DNA of 64,000 bases, taken from contig NZ_JBJGXI010000030.1 in assembly GCF_045635475.1 (NCBI RefSeq), positions 3,063-67,062 of the forward strand, written 5' to 3'. Made by a program: the position numbers and the translations under genes. The notes under the pieces are model-generated. The model saw only the letters and a list, made by a program, of their open reading frames with translations. It had not been told where the DNA came from and searched no databases. Positions 26,860 through 34,997 of the stretch are shown piece after piece; the first letter of the stretch is position 1, and each line of letters starts with the position of its first letter. The DNA is from JBJGXI01 sp045635475. GTDB lineage: Bacteria; Bacillota; Bacilli; Bacillales; Amphibacillaceae.

Positions 26860-27846
26860 ATGGTAGAAAGTAGGATTACATATGCAGTTGAAGCGAATAA
26901 TCTTGTCAAAACGTTTAGCAAAGAACGTGCTGTCGATGATATTAGTCTGAAGGTACCTAAAGGGATTGTTTATGGTTTTCTTGGTCCGAATGGTGCAGGG
27001 AAAACAACGATGATTCGAATGCTTGCAACACTGCTGAAGCCTAACGGAGGAGAAGCTAAAGTGATGGGGTATGACCTCGTTCAGGAAGCTGATTCTGTAA
27101 GACAATCGATTAGCCTAACCGGTCAATTTGCTTCGGTTGATGAGGAGCTTTCAGGAAGAGAGAACTTAATTTTCATTGGGCGCCTTGTTGGCTATTCGAT
27201 AAAAGATGCTAAAAAAAGAGCTGATCAATTGTTAAAGGCGTTCAACCTAGAAGAAGCAAGTAAACGTCAGGTTAAAAAATATTCAGGTGGGATGCGGCGA
27301 CGAATTGATATCGCAGCAAGTATCGTCACGAGCCCAGACTTACTTTTCTTAGATGAACCAACAACGGGATTAGATCCTAGAAGTCGAAACCAGGTTTGGG
27401 ATATTGTTCGGGCCTTAGTAAAAAACGGAACAACCGTCTTTTTAACAACACAATACTTAGAAGAGGCTGATCAACTCGCTGATTTGATCGGTGTAATTGA
27501 TCAAGGAAAGTTAATTGCAGAGGGCACGAGTAAAGAATTAAAAGCTTCGATTGGAGCTGGCAGCTTGACGGTGCATTTTGATGATCTGGCAGAGTTAGAA
27601 AAAGCTAAGCAAATTTTCGTGAGTCAATTACAACAATCTCCTGAAGAAAACGTGCAGGAGATATCGTTAACCGTTCCGATTAAAGAGCATGCGAAGGCTG
27701 CCAAAGCGATCGGGGAGTTAGCGAATGCTCAGGTGCAAATTAAGGACTTTTCCATGAGTCAGCCGAGCTTGGATGAAGTTTTCTTAACTTTAACAGGGAA
27801 AATACGTGAGAGCGAAGGAGGGGAAGTAGCCGATGGAAACGCATGA
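26860..27846 (+). CDS. DrrA-type ABC transporter ATP-binding protein
   Basis: A 328-residue ATPase: Walker A GPNGAGKTT (around residue 47), Q-loop LTGQFASVDEELSGRENL, signature KYSGGMRRRIDIA, Walker B LLFLDEPTTGLDPRS, H-loop region VFLTTQYLEEADQLADLIG with Gln in the usual His position (TTQY), as is normal in the DrrA/daunorubicin-resistance subfamily. A C-terminal DUF4162-type extension (about 235-315) is present. It overlaps the permease gene by 14 bp. Probably exports a hydrophobic compound or an envelope component. Confidence 0.93.
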   Translation: MVESRITYAVEANNLVKTFSKERAVDDISLKVPKGIVYGFLGPNGAGKTTMIRMLATLLKPNGGEAKVMGYDLVQEADSVRQSISLTGQFASVDEELSGRENLIFIGRLVGYSIKDAKKRADQLLKAFNLEEASKRQVKKYSGGMRRRIDIAASIVTSPDLLFLDEPTTGLDPRSRNQVWDIVRALVKNGTTVFLTTQYLEEADQLADLIGVIDQGKLIAEGTSKELKASIGAGSLTVHFDDLAELEKAKQIFVSQLQQSPEENVQEISLTVPIKEHAKAAKAIGELANAQVQIKDFSMSQPSLDEVFLTLTGKIRESEGGEVADGNA

Positions 27847-28651
27847 ACAACACAGATTTGAAGATGCAATTACTTCAATCGAACGCCCGAAAAAGCCAAG
27901 TGCACTCAGTGCTTCCACTACATTTGCTTGGCGCGCGTTACTACGGATCCGATACGTTCCGGAACAATTATTTGATGTAACGGTGTTCCCGATTATTTTT
28001 TTACTCATGTTTACGTATTTGTTTGGTGGGGCGATCTCCGGTTCAACTGGTGAATACCTGGAATTTGTGCTGCCGGGCATTCTAGTCATGACGGTTGCGA
28101 TGATTACGATGTATACCGGACTGGATTTGAACAAAGATATCGAAAAAGGGGTGTTTGACCGGTTTCGATCGCTACCGATTTGGCGACCTGCCGTACTAGT
28201 TGGGGCGCTTGTCGTTGATGCTGTTCGATATCTGATTGCGTCGACAATTATGATTACATTAGGCTATATTTTAGGATTTAGACCAGAGGCAGGCTTTATT
28301 GGGGTAGTACTCGGTGTGTTGTTATTATTATTATTTGCCTTTAGTTTGTCATGGATCTGGACGATGCTCGGTATTATTGTACGAACGGAAAAAGCATTAA
28401 TGGCGATAAGTATGATGCTCTTATTTCCATTAACGTTTCTAAGCAGTGTATTTGTCGATCCAAGCACCATGCCAAACTGGTTACAAAAATTTGTCGATAT
28501 TAACCCGATAACCTTCGTCGTCAATGCAGTGCGAAGCCTAGTTCATGGAACAGATGGTTTACAAGATGTGATGATGGTCATCTATATATCAATCGGATTG
28601 ATTGTTGTGTTTGGACCGTTAACGATGTACTTTTTTCGGAATAAGAGTTAG
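27833..28651 (+). CDS. DrrB-type ABC-2 transporter permease
   Basis: A 272-residue membrane protein with six helices in the ABC-2 fold. FPIIFLLMFTYLFGGAISGS and EFVLPGILVMTVAMITMYTG are followed by the cytoplasmic segment NKDIEKGVFDRFRSLPIWRPAVL (the RFRSLP coupling motif), then FPLTFLSSVFVDPSTMPNWLQ and NPITFVVNAVRSLVHG. It pairs with the ATPase whose 3' end it overlaps. Substrate not inferable. Confidence 0.93.
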   Translation: METHEQHRFEDAITSIERPKKPSALSASTTFAWRALLRIRYVPEQLFDVTVFPIIFLLMFTYLFGGAISGSTGEYLEFVLPGILVMTVAMITMYTGLDLNKDIEKGVFDRFRSLPIWRPAVLVGALVVDAVRYLIASTIMITLGYILGFRPEAGFIGVVLGVLLLLLFAFSLSWIWTMLGIIVRTEKALMAISMMLLFPLTFLSSVFVDPSTMPNWLQKFVDINPITFVVNAVRSLVHGTDGLQDVMMVIYISIGLIVVFGPLTMYFFRNKS

Positions 28652-28693
28652 GGGTTCTAGTGTAGCGATTCTGATGAGAAAATTGTAAATAGT

Positions 28694-28736
28694 GACTCCG
28701 ATGATCTGTTCGCCATAGATATGTCGGGGTCTTTTT
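28694..28736 (+). terminator. Terminator of the drrAB-like operon
   Basis: GACTCCGA (28694-28701) and TCGGGGTC (28724-28731), with inner ATCT/AGAT pairing, followed by TTTTTCT. Confidence 0.82.
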
Positions 28737-28785
28737 CTAGTGCATTTTCCCTTAGCTATAGTTTACTTTCTTCAGATGTTATATA

Positions 28786-29883
28786 ATGGAATTGTATATA
28801 ACAACGAAGATCTACCCTGAATTAAACCTAAAGGAGTTATTACCCTTGGAGTTTGATACATTTTTTGAAGAAATGTGTGAAGGTGGAGATGATCCATTAA
28901 TTAGGCCATTGCGTGCAAACAAAGATAAAGTAGGGTCACAAAAATATTATATTGCTATGTTTTTTTATCCATTTAAGCAGCTCAAAACATTTAAGAATAT
29001 TTTAAATGACCCAAAAAACATATCATATGTTCAAGTTTTCTTGGCGCCATTAACTGTGCTTACAGGTTGGAATTTAGATTTTTTCTTACATACTTTGGAA
29101 AAATTAACCCTCATTCAATCCTTCTTATTTTCATTTTCATTGTGGTATATTATTAATTTTTTCATCACATTAGGACAAATGAAGAATCCAGACTATTTGA
29201 ATACAGTTTTCCATTACGATGCCTTCAGACGTTTAAATAAGCGTATGTACAACTTTTATGATCCTTTAGTGAGTGATTCTTCATTTACATTTAATGGTAT
29301 GAGAGAATGGTTCAAAAGAAATAATTCCTCTAAGACGATAGAAGAGATAACAACTTTCTATAGGAAGCAAATACAAGAGATCGAGCGTGAAAAGGAGCTA
29401 CTGTTTGACGAGAAAGCAAAAGCGATAGAAGAGTTTTCAGGAATATTTAAAACCCTAGAAAAGAACTTCAGTCGTATTCAGAACAATGTATTGGAATTTG
29501 AAGATCTCGATTTTTTGAATTGCCCTCTTACAGTTTATCAATTAGTGGACAATCGAATGACTAACCTGAAACAATACAAAACAAAAGAATTCTATCCTGA
29601 CTTTGATTTAGATGATCCGAGCTACAGTCAACTTGATTGTAGATGCGCCATAGAACAAGAACATAATCCATGGTTTGATAGTTTCAATTCTATTAGTTAC
29701 AAATTTGATATGGATGAAGAAAAACTATGGATAGTGACCTATTACTTTGATACTGAAGAGGGTGCGGTTGAATTTCACCATGGTTATAGTATAATGAAGA
29801 TAGATGCAATATTCTCCATGATTAAGACACATTGTGATTTCCTTTACTCGAGAGAAAACTGGGATAGTATTAAGGAGAGCTAG
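28786..29883 (+). CDS. Unknown 365-residue protein with membrane and coiled-coil segments
   Basis: I do not recognise a family. Visible: an acidic N-terminal part (ELNLKELLPLEFDTFFEEMCEGGDD), two hydrophobic stretches at about 84-105 and 108-128 (VFLAPLTVLTGWNLDFFLHT; IQSFLFSFSLWYIINFFITL) that could be a membrane hairpin, a charged coiled coil (about 195-240, IEEITTFYRKQIQEIEREKE), and an acidic, aromatic-rich C-terminal domain with CRCAIEQEHNPWFDSF. The ribosome site before ATG 28786 is weak. It stands alone after a terminator. Base composition is slightly more AT-rich than that of the ABC genes, which could mean later acquisition. Confidence 0.65.
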   Translation: MELYITTKIYPELNLKELLPLEFDTFFEEMCEGGDDPLIRPLRANKDKVGSQKYYIAMFFYPFKQLKTFKNILNDPKNISYVQVFLAPLTVLTGWNLDFFLHTLEKLTLIQSFLFSFSLWYIINFFITLGQMKNPDYLNTVFHYDAFRRLNKRMYNFYDPLVSDSSFTFNGMREWFKRNNSSKTIEEITTFYRKQIQEIEREKELLFDEKAKAIEEFSGIFKTLEKNFSRIQNNVLEFEDLDFLNCPLTVYQLVDNRMTNLKQYKTKEFYPDFDLDDPSYSQLDCRCAIEQEHNPWFDSFNSISYKFDMDEEKLWIVTYYFDTEEGAVEFHHGYSIMKIDAIFSMIKTHCDFLYSRENWDSIKES

Positions 29884-29911
29884 AAAATGCTGCTAAAAAG
29901 GAGAATGTAAA

Positions 29912-30052
29912 GTGCAGAAGACAAGGGCTAAGAAAACGACGATGAGTGCAAAAGAACTTAATAATAAACAGAAACATTATTTACTAGAAGAACGTAGAAT
30001 TCGTGAAGAAAAGATACGACAATTTGAAGAGAGTATTAAAAAGCAGGCGTGA
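29912..30052 (+). CDS. 46-residue charged small protein
   Basis: A GTG start behind AAAAGGAGAATGTAA. The protein MQKTRAKKTTMSAKELNNKQ continues as KHYLLEERRIREEKIRQFEE and ends SIKKQA: highly basic N-terminus, then one amphipathic charged helix. The stop codon lies inside the left arm of the terminator at 30038. A second, convergent small gene (30055-30198) uses the other arm. No family recognised. Confidence 0.5.
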   Translation: MQKTRAKKTTMSAKELNNKQKHYLLEERRIREEKIRQFEESIKKQA

Positions 30053-30073
30053 AATTAATCACGCCTGCTTTTT
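30038..30073. terminator. Bidirectional terminator shared by two convergent small genes
   Basis: AAAAAGCAGGCGTGA (30038-30052) and TCACGCCTGCTTTTT (30059-30073): perfect 15-bp arms around a 6-nt loop AATTAA, with A/T runs at both ends, so it works in both directions. The stop codons of both small genes fall inside it. Confidence 0.9.
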
Positions 30074-30198
30074 TCAAAGTATTCTAGCCTTTTTTCTCTT
30101 TCAACACGTTTGCGAGAGAGTTCTTCTCTTTGCTTTTGCAAAAATGTGCCGACACTTTCTGTTTTTGGCGTACCAAGTATTTTAATGCTTTTTCTCAT
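30055..30198 (-). CDS. 47-residue charged small protein
   Basis: Minus-strand ATG at 30198 with AGAGGTG upstream (9-base spacing). The protein MRKSIKILGTPKTESVGTFL continues QKQREELSRKRVEREKRLEY and ends FEKSRRD: a short N-terminal strand-like segment and a long charged helix. Size, charge and terminator sharing parallel the convergent 46-residue gene. No family recognised. Confidence 0.5.
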   Translation of the reverse strand: MRKSIKILGTPKTESVGTFLQKQREELSRKRVEREKRLEYFEKSRRD

Positions 30199-30283
30199 CC
30201 TGTGCACCTCTAAACTCTAGATTTGTACATTATATGCTCGAATTATAAAAGGTTGCCCAGTATTATATTTTCTATTCGGATGA

Positions 30284-30559
30284 TTGGGTGTGTTTCATCA
30301 CAAAATTAAAGCACTCTCGAATCTGATCGACTCTCTTTCTAAAGAGAAAAACTTGCTTATGAGGAATTTGCAAACAATTAAAGTAGGAGTTGAAACCCTA
30401 ATACGGGCAGTATGCGAAGGATTAAAAGAAGACTGGAATAACGGGACGATGCTTATAACGAGCTATTATAATCAAGACATCGACAAGGCATGCTATAATA
30501 TTGAAAATTACTGTAATAATTACTCCTTACTAAACAAGCTCTCAAAAATAAACCGATGA
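30284..30559 (+). CDS. Possible 91-residue hypothetical protein
   Basis: A TTG frame with no convincing ribosome site. The sequence (KIKALSNLIDSLSKEKNLLM, TIKVGVETLIRAVCEGLKED, NYCNNYSLLNKLSKINR) is helix-like and plausible as protein, but its 3' end overlaps the Nudix gene on the other strand by 40 bp. It may be a real short gene, a gene remnant, or noise. Confidence 0.3.
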   Translation: MGVFHHKIKALSNLIDSLSKEKNLLMRNLQTIKVGVETLIRAVCEGLKEDWNNGTMLITSYYNQDIDKACYNIENYCNNYSLLNKLSKINR

Positions 30560-30966
30560 GCAGAGAAAATCTTCTCCGGCAAATCATCCACATCAAAAAA
30601 CTGCAGCGTATGACTTTCCTGATCAATTTGAATAACTCCCTCATAATCACTTGTCCGATAAACAATACACAAACCGTACGTCTGATCACCATTCGGATAT
30701 TCAAAAAACAACTCTTCTCCAGCAAACACATCGACTAATTCAAGTGTGTGGGCAGTTAATCCAGTTTCTTCATAAAGCTCTCTTTTTGCACATGCGATAG
30801 GCGTTTCACCTAAATCAATCTGTCCGCCAGGTAATCCCCAATCATTCGTATCCGAATGTAACTGGAGAAGCAGTTGATCCTCGGAATTGTAGACCGTGAT
30901 TAAGCATGCGGGAACGAAAAGTGGGGCGTTTCCTATCAATTTTCTTAGTTTTTTTGTGTAGGACAT
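30520..30966 (-). CDS. Nudix hydrolase
   Basis: A 148-residue protein with the Nudix box GGQIDLGETPIACAKRELYEETGL (about 58-81), matching GX5EX7REUXEEXGU fully. The ATG at 30966 has CTAGGAAAA upstream. It resembles the ADP-ribose/8-oxo-dGTP-type Nudix proteins with the leader KLRKLIGNAPLFVPACLITV common in Bacillus. Substrate uncertain (a nucleoside diphosphate derivative). No operon partner. Confidence 0.9.
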   Translation of the reverse strand: MSYTKKLRKLIGNAPLFVPACLITVYNSEDQLLLQLHSDTNDWGLPGGQIDLGETPIACAKRELYEETGLTAHTLELVDVFAGEELFFEYPNGDQTYGLCIVYRTSDYEGVIQIDQESHTLQFFDVDDLPEKIFSAHRFIFESLFSKE

Positions 30967-31250
30967 GGTATTTTCCTAGTTTTCGATTAAATTAGATTAC
31001 TTTAGCGCTATTTTGAATATCAGTAAGCTGCTGTATACCAAAATTCGCTACTCGATTCAGTGTTAAAAAATGTGCTCAGAGTGTGTAGGGCCAATACCGC
31101 GCTATCACGCCAGCCTATTTTTTCTTTGATACTCAAACTCCCTTACACCGCTATGCACTAATAACAGTACACCTGAAACTATAGCATATAACATTTCAAG
31201 AGCAAGGAGCCAAACAAGCGTAGGTGATAATGGTGATAGTGAAAGAAAAC
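30967..31250. other. Intergenic region, possible minus-strand gene relic
   Basis: No complete gene. On the minus strand about 31127-31250 reads as the C-terminal end of a small membrane protein (TLVWLLALEMLYAIVSGVLL and VHSGVREFEYQRKNRLA then stop) without any start codon, so it is at most a relic. Confidence 0.35.
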
Positions 31251-31276
31251 GCCTTGATGCAAATAAACATCAAGGC
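31251..31276 (-). terminator. Terminator of the NodB-like lipoprotein gene
   Basis: GCCTTGATG and CATCAAGGC, perfect 9-bp arms with an 8-nt loop. In the minus direction GTTTTCTTTC follows. It lies about 30 bp beyond the stop at 31308. Confidence 0.75.
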
Positions 31277-31307
31277 AAAATCGCATCATATTCATATCTA
31301 CAGTAAA

Positions 31308-32753
31308 CTATATATCCCCAAGTTTCACGATATTATAACCACGGTTACGCAACTCTGTAATAATCATTGGAAGTGCGTCTACTGTGTTAAGATTATCTTG
31401 CAAGTGCAAGAGAATAATGCTTCCCTCTTGTACATCTTCTAGTACATTTGTAACAATCTCGTACGTTGTTGCTTGTTCCCAATCCTTACTATCGACGTCA
31501 TGCAAGGCGATGTTTTTAATCCCTGTAGTTGCGACGATTTGAGATGATTCTTTATCTATAATTCCGTAATCTGGTCGAAAATACATGGCGGTCTGCTTTT
31601 GAATGGCCATTGTTAATACTTGAAATCCTTTAATTAATTCTTCTTGTAGTACTTGTTTACTCACTTGGGTGATGTCTATTGGAGAATAGGTGCGGATGCC
31701 GATATCGTTCCCGTTTTCTACAATTGTTCTTGCCAAATTAGGATTATTTTCGGCAGCCACGGGATCAATAAAGAATGTACCGGTAACTTGGCTATCTTTT
31801 AAAATATCGAGAATGTTTGTTATCGTTTGTTCTGACCCCCAATTGTTAAAAGTAAGAGCAACCTGTTTCTTATCCGTATCCATACGTTCTATCTCGTTAT
31901 AAAAAGTGTCATACGAATTTTTCCTTACCACATTATATCCAGGTATATCTTCTAATTTATTTCTTTCATAGCTACTTTCCATTAATTGATTCAATGGTAC
32001 GAACTCGTATCCGCTATTGGCTATTACTTCTGCTACGATCGGAATTGCAGTGAAAATGTCTGGGTTTTCCACATTTGCAGTTAAAATACTGCCGCGTTTA
32101 GCTCCCGATGCGATAAACTCTTTGAAAGATGACGAGGATTTCATATCCCAATCATGGAGATTTACACCATCAGTTACGGCTGCTGTTAAACCGACGTGTG
32201 CTGTAGCAATTAGAATATCTTCATTTTCGGTGACAGTAGTCACTCGGATATATTTTGGGATCGTGCCAGTTTGTTCTTCGATGATTGTATTTGATTCAAG
32301 GATAGCATTATAAATTTCCTCGTAGGATAAGTTGGTTAGGTCCTGTTGTTCTAACGAGTTATTTTCAATTTCATGTCCTCGAGAGATGATTTCCTCAGCA
32401 ATCTCAGGAAATTCTTCTACTTTGTTTGCAGATACAAAGAAGGTTGCCTTTATCTTGTGAAAATCAAGCGTTTCTAAGATTTCTTCCATTGTACTAGCGT
32501 CACTCATACCATTAAATGTAAGAGAGAGTTGTTTTTTTGTCGTATAAACGAAAGATACATGGTCGCTTTTCATATCGATAGGTTTGATTATTGGTTCCTG
32601 AATTGTTGCGATTTCTTCGTCCGTATTAATCTTTTCATCTTTTGGTTCCTCACCATTTGCTGTTTTAAAACTTACGAAGCCTAAATTCGAGCAGCCTGAT
32701 AGAAATAAAATAATGAGTACGCAGAAAAAGTACTTTTTATTAAAAAAAGTCAT
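31308..32753 (-). CDS. Lipoprotein with two degenerate NodB (polysaccharide deacetylase-like) domains
   Basis: A 481-residue exported lipoprotein. The start is ATG 32753 (AAAGGAGAAACAAG upstream); a longer frame to 32789 has no site. Lipobox LFLSGCSN puts the lipid on Cys20. Two NodB-fold domains follow (about 65-250 and 265-475). In both, motif 1 TFDDG is changed: LTFNGMSD and LTFNNWGS, losing the catalytic base Asp and metal-site Asp. The zinc-binding H-x-x-x-H motif reads ENNSLEQQD in the first and GIRTYSPID in the second, with no His. The second keeps RPDYG and ILLHLQ. The protein is therefore probably not a deacetylase but a glycan-binding or scaffold protein. It follows a processive GT2 gene on the same strand, pointing to an exopolysaccharide system. 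Confidence 0.88.
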   Translation of the reverse strand: MTFFNKKYFFCVLIILFLSGCSNLGFVSFKTANGEEPKDEKINTDEEIATIQEPIIKPIDMKSDHVSFVYTTKKQLSLTFNGMSDASTMEEILETLDFHKIKATFFVSANKVEEFPEIAEEIISRGHEIENNSLEQQDLTNLSYEEIYNAILESNTIIEEQTGTIPKYIRVTTVTENEDILIATAHVGLTAAVTDGVNLHDWDMKSSSSFKEFIASGAKRGSILTANVENPDIFTAIPIVAEVIANSGYEFVPLNQLMESSYERNKLEDIPGYNVVRKNSYDTFYNEIERMDTDKKQVALTFNNWGSEQTITNILDILKDSQVTGTFFIDPVAAENNPNLARTIVENGNDIGIRTYSPIDITQVSKQVLQEELIKGFQVLTMAIQKQTAMYFRPDYGIIDKESSQIVATTGIKNIALHDVDSKDWEQATTYEIVTNVLEDVQEGSIILLHLQDNLNTVDALPMIITELRNRGYNIVKLGDI

Positions 32754-32767
32754 CTTGTTTCTCCTTT

Positions 32768-32814
32768 GAGTCAATTTCAAAATTACCATAGCTATTCAGT
32801 ATTATGAAATTGAT
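32768..32814. repeat. AGTCAATTTCATAAT-family inverted repeat, copy B1
   Basis: GAGTCAATTTCA (32768-32779) faces TGAAATTGAT (32805-32814). The left end abuts the ribosome site of the NodB-like gene, so the repeat lies in that gene's 5' UTR or promoter. Confidence 0.6.
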
Positions 32815-32859
32815 TACTTAATTGAATGGGTTATTTTCATCTTTGTTTACAATTATTTG

Positions 32860-32924
32860 AGTCAATTTCATAATATTGATTTCGAATCCGCATATGGTAG
32901 TATAAGGTAATTATGAAATGGACT
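32860..32924. repeat. AGTCAATTTCATAAT-family inverted repeat, copy B2
   Basis: AGTCAATTTCATAAT (32860-32874) faces ATTATGAAATGGACT (32910-32924), one mismatch. The stretch 32900-32919 is identical, inverted, to 63801-63820. It lies between the GT2 and NodB-like genes. Confidence 0.65.
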
Positions 32925-32949
32925 GATTACAAAAAGATAGAGCATAAAC

Positions 32950-34497
32950 CTATGCTCTATGCTTTCCTCTTAATGTCCAAATCTGAAATAGCATGGCAAA
33001 TGATTGGAAAATAGTAAGATAGGTTAATAAAACCCATCCATTAACTAAATATGGTCTAAGAGCGCTTTGAACAGATGCGCTCGTTAGAGAATCCCGGAAG
33101 TAGGCGCAACATAATACAATGATAACAATGCATAAAAACACAATAAGCAACCCTGTTTTTAACTTGCTTTGCGTTCGGCCACGTTCAGCATCATATTGGG
33201 TTGCCCAGCCATCTTTTTTATGAGATTTCAGTTTATCCAACCACACCTGGCAAAACGTTATTAAGTTTGACCATAAATATATTTCTGGACTGATCAGTAA
33301 ACCTGCTAAAACAACATCAATCGGTCTATGCATCGGTGTTTTCAAGGCGAGCGTTATATTTAAAAGAGATGCTAGCACTACTGGTATAATCCAAATCCAC
33401 ATCCATGTGTATTGATTGGTTGCGATCGAAATGGCCAGCAAGGAAAAAAACATGACCCGGACCATTAGATCTGAAAACATTTTTAATTGGTCACGCCACA
33501 TTCTGCTCGTATGTCTTGTACGAATACCGATATCTCGGTTCGTTAATAAATCAAGCGCTCCACCTTGCCACTTATTTCGTTGCTGGCGGAAAGAATGATA
33601 GTTTCTCATCGCATCCACATAACATCGTGCTTCGGGGCTAATTAAGGTTTTCCACCCTGCATTTTGTAATTGCCAGGTTAGCAACATGTCTTCTACATCA
33701 CTTTCGTTTTGCCATGGTCCGTCTAATTTACTCGTTTCAACGACATGAAGTAATGCCTCTGGACGGAATAATGAAGCCTGCCCACCAAGTACATACGTAC
33801 TACCTCCGCCGTATTGCAGTTTCAATAACCAACTGGCCATATCCTGCTTTTGTTGATGCGTCCACCATCTAGCGATTGGACCTCCATATTCCCCGCTCCT
33901 TAGTTTAGCTTCATAGTTAGGATCATCGAAACTTAACAGCTTTTTCTTCTTCGGCATCCGCATCGTATACTTTGCCATGACACCACCGATATTTCTCGAA
34001 CTCATTAAGCCTTCCCAAAGGTGCTGAATAGCATTTGGTGCGAGCCTACTATCGGCATCCATTCCTAATATAGCTTTAATGGAATCGCGATATAGTATCT
34101 GTTGCTCTGATAGTTCTGTATAAAAAATATCTAAGGCATCTCCATAAATACTTTTCCAAGCACTGTTCAATGCGCCAACCTTTCGTTGCTTATTTCCTTT
34201 TGTTACATAAACATTTAATATGAGACCGAAGTCTTCTCCTGCTGCCTTTGCAATCGCCTCTGTTTGATCTGTACAATTGTCTGCAATAACTACAACGTCC
34301 AATTCCACATCCTTTGGCATCGTTTGATCACGTAATCCTTCTAAACAATCGCGAATCGAGTATTCTTCATTATGCGCGGGTATTAAAGCGATGATTCTTG
34401 GCTTTATGTGAGGTTGCTTTTGAATCGGTTTTTCCTCTGGAATTGTTACCGCATTAAAAACTTGAATACTCCTTTGTCTTTCTACACTAATTTCCAA
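32950..34497 (-). CDS. Processive membrane glycosyltransferase, GT2 family
   Basis: A 515-residue enzyme. TTG 34497 (MEISVERQRS) lies 10 bases after GGAGGG; the TTG at 34515 overlaps that site. The catalytic domain has LIPAHNEE (about 40), VVIADNCTDQT, GMDADS (the D-x-D that binds UDP-sugar and metal), ESDVEDMLLTWQL (general-base ED) and QQRNKWQGG (the Q-x-x-R-W-like motif of processive enzymes). About four C-terminal membrane helices form the channel part. Related enzymes make poly-N-acetylglucosamine, hyaluronan or cellulose; which polymer is made here is not clear. Its downstream partner is the degenerate NodB lipoprotein, mirroring the PgaC-PgaB pairing. Confidence 0.9.
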   Translation of the reverse strand: MEISVERQRSIQVFNAVTIPEEKPIQKQPHIKPRIIALIPAHNEEYSIRDCLEGLRDQTMPKDVELDVVVIADNCTDQTEAIAKAAGEDFGLILNVYVTKGNKQRKVGALNSAWKSIYGDALDIFYTELSEQQILYRDSIKAILGMDADSRLAPNAIQHLWEGLMSSRNIGGVMAKYTMRMPKKKKLLSFDDPNYEAKLRSGEYGGPIARWWTHQQKQDMASWLLKLQYGGGSTYVLGGQASLFRPEALLHVVETSKLDGPWQNESDVEDMLLTWQLQNAGWKTLISPEARCYVDAMRNYHSFRQQRNKWQGGALDLLTNRDIGIRTRHTSRMWRDQLKMFSDLMVRVMFFSLLAISIATNQYTWMWIWIIPVVLASLLNITLALKTPMHRPIDVVLAGLLISPEIYLWSNLITFCQVWLDKLKSHKKDGWATQYDAERGRTQSKLKTGLLIVFLCIVIIVLCCAYFRDSLTSASVQSALRPYLVNGWVLLTYLTIFQSFAMLFQIWTLRGKHRA

Positions 34498-34997
34498 CTT
34501 CTCGTATCCCTCCAATATCTTTCTTTTATATAATTTTTAAAATGGTACATGGGCCATTCGCGAATTAATAGTATTGCTGTTAAAGAATGATAGAATTTTA
34601 ATGAAATATAATGGGTGCTAAACATAAGAAGGAGAGTAAGGTAGTGATTAGAATATAAAATCTATCAATTTGTCCTTTCTAAATATTTGATCATGCTATG
34701 TGGGAATTGAGTGACAATTTCACTTGAAGTAAAGTGTATAATCAACAGTCTCATAATCTACACATAAGGTAATATATTATTGGAGAAAAAAAATATGACA
34801 TAAACTTTTACAAGATATAATATTAATGGAATCTATTTTTATAATGTAGCGCAGTAGCTTTAGGAGTGAATCAGAATAAAAATGTATCATCAGGCTGTTG
34901 CATTTCACGGTAGCACAAGGATCTACCACATGATGACATCCCAAAAAATATATGCCATAATAGTTGTGTTGAATTATGCAACAAAAGAGGTGTGCGT
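34498..34997. other. Intergenic region between the GT2 and PrpR-like genes
   Basis: 500 bp, no gene supported. It holds TATAAT near 34736 preceded by the inverted repeat CACTT-GAAGTA-AAGTG, and, closer to the regulator, TGCCATAAT (extended -10 type, about 34953) flanked by TGTTGCAT (34896-34903) and its inverse ATGCAACA (34976-34983), a possible operator for the PrpR-like protein. Confidence 0.5.
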
